Assembly: GCA_039029535.1 (NCBI GenBank)
Contig: JBCCFW010000145.1
Location: 1 to 20,302 of the forward strand
Origin: JBCCFW01 sp039029535
GTDB taxonomy: Bacteria; Acidobacteriota; JBCCFW01
Direction of reading: 5' to 3'
DNA length: 20,302 nucleotides
Shown here one piece after another: positions 6,890 through 13,600 of this stretch (the first letter of the stretch is position 1; each line of letters starts with the position of its first letter). Made by a program: the position numbers and the translations under genes. Below the pieces are notes generated by a model. The model was not told the DNA's origin. It did no database searches and was given only the letters and a program-made list of their open reading frames with translations.

Positions 6890-8707
6890 GTGTACCTGCG
6901 CACCATTTCGCTTGCTGCCAGCCTTCTCATCCTGGGAAGTGCTTGGTCTTCTACCGCATCAGCACTCAGCGTGCCGGGCGAACACGATGGCCGGCTCGAA
7001 TGTGCGGATGACCCCTTCGAGGTCATTCCATTCCCGGCATGTTGCTCCTACATCGAGCCCCATGGCGACTTCGAGACGATCCCGCTCACGGGAACGGGTG
7101 ACATCGTCCTCGTGTACCTCACCCACGCCTCACCGCTGAGCTGGGTGTTGGTTCATGACGAGTCTGGACAGTGCATCGGCCATGACATCCTGACCATGGA
7201 GTTCCCAACCGAGCTCGGCGCCACGTACCACGTGACCGTGAAGGCACTCGACGGCTGGTGGTGCGGTGACTACACGCTCGTGGCCGAAGAGTCTGAATGT
7301 CCCCTGCAAGGGAATCTCTGCGAAGAGGATGAGTGCACTTGTCCCACACCAGGCTTCACGGCACCCGCGCCTTGCGCCGAGATACGGGTGGTCGACATCG
7401 CCTTCGACTACGAGGACGGCCTCGACGACGGATACGACATTCGCGTCAACGCGGAGACCGACATCTGCTCGATCAATCCAAGCGTCGAGGACAATGACTG
7501 CTCCGAGGAGGAGGAGGAGGAGGAGGAGGAGGAGGACTGCTGCCCCGACGAGGAGAGCGAGTGGTCGGTCCACTACTCCGAGAACCTCCCGGCACTGTAC
7601 CTGCCTCGGCCAGCCCCACTCCGGCTGAAAGCTCGATTCGAACGCGTGAGCGGGAGCGCCACGACCGCCACCTTCGGCGCGACCTCTTCAGCTGAAGTGG
7701 GCACTCTCCAGGACCAGGCGGGCTTCTTCGACGAGAACGGCTTGACAGACTGGCTTGTCTTCGAGTCCGACACGGAGCGCCCGCAGGAAGTGAGCAAGCT
7801 AGAGGTCACTCTGCAGTGGCGAGTCAAGGACATCGACGACCAGCCTTCCGAGTGGGAGAACCTGAACGAGTCGAAGCACGACATCTACATCGGACTAGAC
7901 GAACCCTATCCGCGGTCTAGCACGGGCCAATTGTCAATGCATGAACCATGGTCAGAGGTTCTGGAACATGCGACAGCATGGGCTGCGGGGGCAACAGACA
8001 TTAAAGGCGTAGCGAGTGGGCTTCTGACCGGCCTGAGCGGAGCTGGAGCTTACCCCTTTAGCGGACAGGCCCAGTACATGACGCCCATGTCGCTCCGTCC
8101 TCCGGTTTGGGGATACAACTTGACAGACTTCCTTGCGAAGATCGGGAGCCCCGAACTCAAGACCAACTGCCACGACTTGAGCCTCTACCACGCAATGTTC
8201 TCTCAAGCCTTGGGAGTTCTCGCAAACCCCTTCTATGTCGCCACCACCTGCGAGCTCATCGAGGACACACCGGCCTCAGATTGCGAGCGGCAGAACCCAC
8301 TCGTCCTGAACTACATCGATCCGATCGGCGACACGACCAGTATTGCAACCCAACCTACCAACAACCCCTTCCACTGGAGAGACGAAGTCCCGGGCGGCGC
8401 ATTGGAGTCAGGCGACTCTGACCGCTCCGGAGGTTTCATCAACCACAGCTTCTCGGTCGTACAGTCTTCCGACTCAATCCAAGAAGCGTACGATGCAACC
8501 ATTAGATTCGACGGAGACGCGGATCCAGACGATGGCCCTGCAGCGGCATGGACTTCAGTAGACGGATTACCGCTCACGGTGAAACCACACACAATTCAAG
8601 ATCCAGACTTTCCATTCATACTCTATGAGGGACTTCTCGATCACGACGACATGCCACAGTCTGACCCCCTCACCGGAGTCACTCCCTTCGTCGCCATCAC
8701 CAACTGA
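6890..8707 (+). CDS. Secreted protein with PPC-like domain, poly-Glu tract and transglutaminase-like C-terminal region
   Basis: A 605-residue exported protein. GTG 6890 is chosen: GGAGG at 6880-6884 is well spaced and it starts a signal peptide (MYLRTISLAASLLILGSAWS...ASA). Residues about 58-133 resemble a PPC-type beta-sandwich (GDFETIPLTGTGDIVLVYLT...GDYTLVAEE). A Cys-rich stretch with ten consecutive Glu (206-215) follows. The C-terminal part has a pattern like papain-fold transglutaminases: a helical lead-in (EVLEHATAWAAGA, 356-368), Cys427 in 'KTNCHDLSLYHAMFSQALGV', His519 in 'FINHSFSVV' and Asp535 in 'YDATIRFDGDADP'. This spacing suggests a Cys-His-Asp triad, but it is read by eye and not proven. 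It is the first gene of the inserted cassette and lies 22 bases before the next gene. The lower GC than its surroundings supports acquisition. Confidence 0.8.
   Translation: MYLRTISLAASLLILGSAWSSTASALSVPGEHDGRLECADDPFEVIPFPACCSYIEPHGDFETIPLTGTGDIVLVYLTHASPLSWVLVHDESGQCIGHDILTMEFPTELGATYHVTVKALDGWWCGDYTLVAEESECPLQGNLCEEDECTCPTPGFTAPAPCAEIRVVDIAFDYEDGLDDGYDIRVNAETDICSINPSVEDNDCSEEEEEEEEEEDCCPDEESEWSVHYSENLPALYLPRPAPLRLKARFERVSGSATTATFGATSSAEVGTLQDQAGFFDENGLTDWLVFESDTERPQEVSKLEVTLQWRVKDIDDQPSEWENLNESKHDIYIGLDEPYPRSSTGQLSMHEPWSEVLEHATAWAAGATDIKGVASGLLTGLSGAGAYPFSGQAQYMTPMSLRPPVWGYNLTDFLAKIGSPELKTNCHDLSLYHAMFSQALGVLANPFYVATTCELIEDTPASDCERQNPLVLNYIDPIGDTTSIATQPTNNPFHWRDEVPGGALESGDSDRSGGFINHSFSVVQSSDSIQEAYDATIRFDGDADPDDGPAAAWTSVDGLPLTVKPHTIQDPDFPFILYEGLLDHDDMPQSDPLTGVTPFVAITN
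7505..7534 (+). repeat. (GAG)10 trinucleotide tract encoding poly-Glu
   Basis: Ten perfect GAG codons in a row encode Glu 206-215 of the 605-residue secreted protein. All ten use the same codon, so slipped-strand mispairing could change the tract length in steps of one residue without breaking the frame. Confidence 0.95.
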
Positions 8708-8729
8708 GAACAGAGGCACCGAAGACACC

Positions 8730-9545
8730 ATGCTCACTTCAACAGCACTGCTCATCGCCCTACTCCAGGCCACGAACACGATCGAATGGCACGAAGGGAT
8801 CACGCTAGAGCAACTCGTGGAGACGTGGACCGAAGAGGCAGTCCACGAGCTAACTCCCTCGAGGCAAGCCATGTGGCACGAGCCCATCCTCGATCACTCG
8901 AAGCGCCTCCAGTTCCTCCGCGAAGAAGTTGACCGCAGGCAGGAGCGACTCGGCTCACCGCCGGATCCAGAACTTCTTAAGGAGGCTGCCGACCTCGCTC
9001 GTGGCACCGTTCAGGATGTCGTTCGGTGGGAGGAAGAGGCTGCCAAGTTCGATGCCGCAAAATGGCTCACCGCTTCTTCGGCTCTACTCGAAGAGCTGGT
9101 GCTTCCCAACTGGATCGAGGATGAGTTCGGTAGAGCATGGCCAAGATCGGACTCAAGTCTGATCAAGTTCGGCTACAAGTGCGAGATCCGCATCTATCGA
9201 GACCGAAGACTCGTTCGCACGGCGCTCGTAAAGCGCTTGAATCGATTCGGAAGTGCGAGGCCGAATCCGACCGTGTTCTATCCACCAGAGTTCGGCGAGG
9301 TCTACCTCGAGGACAACGGCACGCTCTACTTCGGACGCGCAAACATCGTCGTGGCAGTGACCCTCGAAAAGGAGGGCAACCGTGCCTTGGCAGCCAAGCT
9401 CGACCAGCTCATCCTGGCCAACCTCGAGGATCAGCCGGTTCGTGACTCAGTCTCCGAGCCCAAGATTCGGTTCGTGACGGCCCATCCACCTTCACCGAGA
9501 GAGCTGAGGTTGCAACGCCTGAGAGAGAGAAAACGCCGACGATGA
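8730..9545 (+). CDS. Protein of unknown function, second gene of the inserted cassette
   Basis: A 271-residue protein that I do not recognise. ATG 8730 is the first plausible start after the upstream stop; the in-frame ATG at 8625 would overlap the upstream gene by 83 bases. Only AGAGG (8712-8716), 13 bases away, resembles a ribosome site. The N-terminus has a short hydrophobic run (MLTSTALLIALLQATN) that could be a weak signal. The middle is acidic and helical, with a possible coiled coil (about residues 50-100, HSKRLQFLREEVDRRQERLG). The second half looks alpha/beta (KFGYKCEIRIYRDRRLVRTALVKRL; PEFGEVYLEDNGTLYFGRANIVVAVTL). The C-terminus is strongly basic (LRLQRLRERKRRR). It probably shares a transcript with the secreted protein 22 bases upstream, which suggests that the two act together. 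No known domain was identified. Confidence 0.7.
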   Translation: MLTSTALLIALLQATNTIEWHEGITLEQLVETWTEEAVHELTPSRQAMWHEPILDHSKRLQFLREEVDRRQERLGSPPDPELLKEAADLARGTVQDVVRWEEEAAKFDAAKWLTASSALLEELVLPNWIEDEFGRAWPRSDSSLIKFGYKCEIRIYRDRRLVRTALVKRLNRFGSARPNPTVFYPPEFGEVYLEDNGTLYFGRANIVVAVTLEKEGNRALAAKLDQLILANLEDQPVRDSVSEPKIRFVTAHPPSPRELRLQRLRERKRRR

Positions 9546-9592
9546 CCTCCCGGTTCACGTGAGCTCCAGCAGCCTGACGACCTGCTCGACCG

Positions 9593-9685
9593 CTGGCGGA
9601 GTGGCGCGGCCACTCCTACCCCCCGCCTCCGCGGGCCGGCGGACCCTGTGGCACGATTCCGCCCTCCGACGGAGGCCCGTCATGA
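9593..9685 (+). pseudogene. Remnant tail of a second copy of the CxxC membrane protein gene
   Basis: In the frame matching the end of the 6188-6718 gene, 9593-9685 reads LAEWRGHS followed by the same Pro-rich tail, ending in the same TGA that overlaps the next ATG. The left copy reads LAEWRGYAHP at that place. Thus the second copy differs by two codons and a few substitutions yet keeps the frame. An in-frame TGA at 9575-9577 and unrelated sequence before it show that the rest of the gene is missing. Confidence 0.6.
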
Positions 9686-9776
9686 CCCGTTCAGTCCTCG
9701 CTCTCGTCCTGCTCCTCGGCGCGCTCGCTCCTCGCGCGAACGCCGAGATCCCGCCATCCAATGCCGCCGTGCCCGA
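9615..9776 (+). repeat. Direct repeat, right copy (162 bp) flanking the inserted cassette
   Basis: One mismatch in 162 bases against 6648-6809, offset 2967 bases. Unlike the left copy it runs into the complete DUF4174-like gene. A pair this long could recombine and delete the cassette cleanly, restoring one intact upstream gene plus an intact DUF4174-like gene. Confidence 0.95.
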
Positions 9777-10161
9777 GCACGTCAGCCTCCTCGACCTGCG
9801 CTGGGATCACCGGCTCATCGTGGTCTTCGCCGACCGCGCTCGCGCCGTCGAGGTCATGGACACGCTCGCCGACGCCGCCGACGGCATGGAGGAGCGCGGG
9901 ATCCGCTGGTTCGTCGTCGACCGCTGGGGCATCTGCCGCAGCAACGGCGTGGCCTGCCTCCACCCCACCGACCTCCGCTTCCTCCGCAAGCCCGACCGCC
10001 TGGCCAGCGACGCCGAGGCCGTCGTGGTCGGCAAGGACGGTCTCATCCTGAGGCGCTTCGCCGAGTTCGATCTCCGTGAGATCGTCGAGCTCATCGACGC
10101 CCAGCCCGACCGGCAGGACGAGATCGCCGAGCAGGAAGCCGAGGCCGCCCGCCGGCGCTAG
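9682..10161 (+). CDS. Secreted DUF4174-like protein
   Basis: A 159-residue exported protein. ATG 9682 has GGAGG 7 bases upstream and opens a signal peptide (MTRSVLALVLLLGALAPRAN) cleaved probably after ANA. The mature part, 'LLDLRWDHRLIVVFADRARA' followed by 'ERGIRWFVVDRWG' and 'AVVVGKDGLILRRF', matches the pattern of DUF4174 proteins, which are predicted to have a thioredoxin-like alpha/beta fold without the CxxC active site. A Cys pair (GICRSNGVAC) lies in the middle, and the end is Glu/Ala/Arg rich. The function of the family is unknown. The gene has been separated from its apparent original upstream partner (6188-6718) by the cassette, and its signal-peptide region is duplicated at 6715. 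The assignment rests on motif pattern only. Confidence 0.75.
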   Translation: MTRSVLALVLLLGALAPRANAEIPPSNAAVPEHVSLLDLRWDHRLIVVFADRARAVEVMDTLADAADGMEERGIRWFVVDRWGICRSNGVACLHPTDLRFLRKPDRLASDAEAVVVGKDGLILRRFAEFDLREIVELIDAQPDRQDEIAEQEAEAARRR

Positions 10162-10297
10162 GCAGCGGTTCCCGGCTCTCACATCTCCGATCGGCATCCG
10201 TCGGCGCGATTGGCGTTTCGTCAACCCGTCGGACATTCTTTCCTCGGCTGATGTCGCTCGTCTCCGCTCGGCGGGTCGACGTCGAGCCGGAGAGTCG

Positions 10298-10447
10298 ATG
10301 TCGCCGTTCGTCCTGCTGGTCTCCGCGGGCTCGCTGGGGATCGCTGGGGCCTTCCTCAGCTCCCTCTTTCACGCCTCCAGCCGCCGTGCCCTCGCGCTGA
10401 CCGCCCTGCCCGCCGCCGCCCTGGGGCTCGCCTTCGTCTTCTGCTGA
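10298..10447 (+). CDS. Small membrane protein, N-terminal half of a possible UGA-split four-helix protein
   Basis: ATG 10298 has GGAGA about 5 bases upstream, a good ribosome site. The 49 residues to the TGA hold two hydrophobic helices (about residues 4-24, FVLLVSAGSLGIAGAFLSSLF, and 31-48, ALALTALPAAALGLAFVF), then a Cys and a TGA stop. The same reading frame continues past the TGA with the same GC-rich third positions into 10463-10663, which has two more helices. So this may be a genuine two-helix miniprotein, or the first half of a 121-codon four-helix protein read through UGA. I do not recognise the family. It follows the DUF4174-like gene by 136 bases. Confidence 0.55.
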   Translation: MSPFVLLVSAGSLGIAGAFLSSLFHASSRRALALTALPAAALGLAFVFC

Positions 10448-10480
10448 GGCCACCCCCTCGCGTTGCTCGGTCCGAGCACC
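10445..10480 (+). promoter_or_regulatory. In-frame TGA followed by a bacterial SECIS-like hairpin (candidate)
   Basis: TGA (10445-10447) is followed 14 bases later by GTTGCTCGGTCCGAGCAC (10462-10479). This folds as a 4-5 bp stem (GCTCG/CGAGC) below a loop containing GGTC, with a bulged T and two more pairs at the base. The E. coli fdhF SECIS, as I recall it, has a very similar upper stem with a bulged U and a GGUC loop at about the same distance from its UGA. The similarity is seen by eye; recoding is inference. Confidence 0.35.
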
Positions 10481-10663
10481 TTCATCCTCGCGACGCCCTT
10501 CGTCGTCGCCTCCGTCCTGCGCGTGCTGCGTCGGACCTCGTTCACCGGCGCGGTCGCCCGCACCGCCGGAGTCATCGCCCTCTTCGAAGGCCTGCTCTAC
10601 CTCGTCTATGCCGCGAGCTGGGCGAAGGTCGCCGGCGAGTGGCTGCTGGAGACGCTCGGCTAG
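10463..10663 (+). CDS. Membrane protein segment, C-terminal half of the possible UGA-split protein
   Basis: These 66 codons encode two hydrophobic helices (about residues 4-22, PSTFILATPFVVASVLRVL, and 31-54, VARTAGVIALFEGLLYLVYA) and a short amphipathic tail (KVAGEWLLETLG). The only possible independent start is TTG 10463, which lacks a Shine-Dalgarno site and lies inside the hairpin described at 10462-10479. The frame is exactly that of the 10298 gene, with no stop other than the TGA at 10445, and the codons between TGA and TTG are GC-rich at position three like their neighbours. That makes a continuous protein or a recent nonsense mutation more likely than a separate gene. It ends 8 bases from the convergent 10672 gene. 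Confidence 0.45.
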   Translation: MLGPSTFILATPFVVASVLRVLRRTSFTGAVARTAGVIALFEGLLYLVYAASWAKVAGEWLLETLG

Positions 10664-10671
10664 CCGCCGAG

Positions 10672-13600
10672 TCAGCGCGCGACCGGCGCGCTGCCGTCCC
10701 AGCCGAAGCCCCAACTCCCCTCGCCCGCCGAGAGGGAGCGCGCGACGACGAGGTAGTCGAAGGCGTTCTCGTCGCTCAGCGCTCCGCGGTGGACGAAGCT
10801 CGCTTCGCCGACGATGGCGACACGTCGATAGTCGGTGCGCGCACGAACCGGAGGCCGATCGTCCGAGCTCGGATGGTCTTCGGCGAGGTACACGTCGTAG
10901 ACGATGCACGGTGCCGGCCGCGTCTCGTGCTCGGGGCTCCAGCTCAAGCGGAGTGACTCCCCCTCCTTCGCCACGCGCAGGCCGAAGACCGGCGCACCGT
11001 CCACCTCGAACAGCGGCGCGGCCACGCAGTCGGTCAGGGGATCGTCGGCGGCATTGCCGGACGTCGGATCCTGCTCACCCATGTCGAGGGCGCCGTCCTG
11101 GTTCCGGTCCTCGGCTCCATCCAGCACGCCGCCGCCGTCCGTGTCGGGGTTCGTCGGATCGCTGCGCGTGCTCGGATCCGCATCGGGAACGAAACCGTCG
11201 GGGTCGGTGCCGAGCAACGGTCCGTCGCCGTCGGGATCGGGCAGCGGCATCGTTCGACCCAGCTCGACGCCATCGGGGAGACCATCGTCGTCACTATCGG
11301 CGTCCAAGGGATCGCTGCCGTGGTCGTCGACTTCCTCACCGTCGGCCACGCCATCGTCGTCACTGTCGACATCGAACGGGTCCGTGCCGAGGGCCAGCTC
11401 GGCCTCGTCGGTGAGTCCGTCACCATCGGTGTCGGGACCGGGCGGCAGGTCGTCGACGGTCACCATGGGATCGGTCTCGCCGTCGTCGATGGCGCCGTCG
11501 CGGTCGACGTCCTCGTCGCCGTCGTTCGTCCCGCCCTCATCCGTGTCGGGGTCTCGAGGGTTGGTGGTCGTGCTCGGGTCGCTGTCGCCCACGAACAGGG
11601 CCGGGTCGGTCCCCAGCAAGGGCCCGCCGTCGTCGGGATCGGGGACAGGCATCGTGACGCCAGCCTCGAGCCCGTCGGGAAGACCATCGCCATCGCTGTC
11701 GGGATCGAGTGGATCCGTGCGGTAGCGAAGAACCTCCTCGCCGTCGGAGAGACCGTCGTCATCGGTGTCGGCGTCGATGAGGCTCGTGATGGGTCGACCG
11801 AGGCTGGCGGCGAGCTCCTGACCGTCGAGGAGACCGTCGCCATCGGTGTCCGGGTCATCCGGGTCGCCACCGAACATCATCTCGGCCTGGTTCGAGAGTC
11901 CGTCGCCGTCCGAGTCGAGGTCGTCGACCGCCACGTTCGGATCCGACTCCGTCAGGTCGACGTTGCCGTCGCGGTTGAGATCCTCGATGCCCTCGGCGAC
12001 ACCCCCGCCGTCGGTGTCGGCGACGAGAGGATCGGTCGTCGACGCCGGGTCGACGTCGGCAACGAACGACGGCGCGTCACTGCCCCGAAGCGGACCCGGA
12101 CCATCGGGGTCGGGAACCGGCGTGGTCACGCCCGCCTCGACGCCGTCCGACACCGCATCACGGTCGGTGTCGTAGTCGTTGGGATCGGTGCCCGCAGCCA
12201 GCTCGGCGAAATCGGAGAGACCGTCGTCGTCGCTGTCGGCGTCGAACAACGACGTCACGTGGCCATCGGTGCCGGGAATGAGCTCTTCCCCATCGTCGAT
12301 GCCGTCGCCGTCGGTGTCGGCGACGAGAGGATCGCTCCCGAGGCCGATCTCCACGACGTCGGGGATGCGATCGCCGTCTCCATCGACGTCGTCGGGCCAC
12401 TCACCGGCCTGCGGGTCGGTCTCGTCGGGACCGACCGCTCCATCGCCGTCGGCATCCTCGGCACCATCGGGGCTGCCTCCCCCGTCGGTGTCGAGCACGG
12501 TCGGCGCCGTCGTCGTGCTCGGATCGGCGTCCATGCGGAAGACGGCCGAGTCCGTCCCGTCGATGGGGCCCGCGCCGTCGGGATCGGGGATGCCCATGGT
12601 GCGGCCCAGCTCGGTGCCGTCCTGCACGCCGTCGGCGTCCGTGTCGACGTTCGTCGGGTCAGTGCGGGACGAGATCGACTCGAAGCCGTCACCGAGCCCA
12701 TCGTCATCGGTGTCGCGATCCAGCGGATCGGTGACGTGCCCGTCGAGCCCTGCGACGACCTCTTCCCCATCGCCGAGCCCGTCGTCGTCGGTGTCAGCCA
12801 CGGCCGGATCGGTGCCGAGCGCCAGCTCCTCGTCGTCACGCAGGCCGTCGCCGTCGGAGTCGGGGGAGCAGACGGTCACGCCGGCGACGTTGTTCGCGAG
12901 CTCGCACTCGAAGAAGAACGGCAAGGCGAAGTCGACCGGCGCGGTGTCGTCACGGGTGTTGAGGACGACGAACACGTCGCCGTCAGCACCGAAGTCGACC
13001 AGGTGCACGAAGGTCCGACACTCGCCCGCCGGGATCGGCTCGGTGAGCAGGACCTCGTTGAGATGAACGGCACCGGCCATCCGCGGATCGCCGAGGAAGT
13101 AGTGCAGCTCGAAGGCCCGGGCGGCCACGTCGGCCGGCACGCAGACCTCGAGCTCGAGCTCCACGGAGGTGTCGACGTCGCAGTCGAGCACGGCAGCCGC
13201 CGTCGGCTCAATGCGCAGCGAGGACACCGCCACGTCACTGCGCGGCACGGCGACGCTCTCCGGGTAGAGGCCGGGGCTGACCTGCGCGTGGTAGTGGTTG
13301 TGGAGCCGGAAGTTGTCGGTGAAGTCCTCGGGCACCGCCAGGTCGTCGTGGATGTTGGTGACCTGATAGGCGCTCTGGTCCCAGACCGTCCGCGCCGGAA
13401 GCCAGAGCTCGCCCGCGACCGACTCGTACACGGCGACGAAGCCCGAGCAGGACACGATGACCTCGGCCATGCCGTCGAGGTCGACGTCGACGATGGTCGG
13501 GTGCTCGTTGCCCGTGTCGCTGTTGCAGCGGTCGTCACCGGAGTCGAGCAAGACCATCCCGTCGCGACCGCGGAAGATGCGGAGCTTGCCGGTGTCGCGA

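Larger units (their letters stand above)
6810..9614. other. Inserted accessory cassette of lower GC between direct repeats
   Basis: This 2.8-kb stretch lies between the two copies of the 162-bp repeat and interrupts a DUF4174-like gene. Base composition differs from the neighbours: line 8461-8520 is 50% GC by count, against 77% in 9841-9900. Its left edge is AT-rich, with a T7 run at 6852-6858, unlike anything else in the window. It carries two plus-strand genes (6890-8707 and 8730-9545), and no transposase, integrase or tRNA is visible. The absence of a recombinase, together with long flanking homology, fits entry by homologous recombination rather than transposition. Confidence 0.65.
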
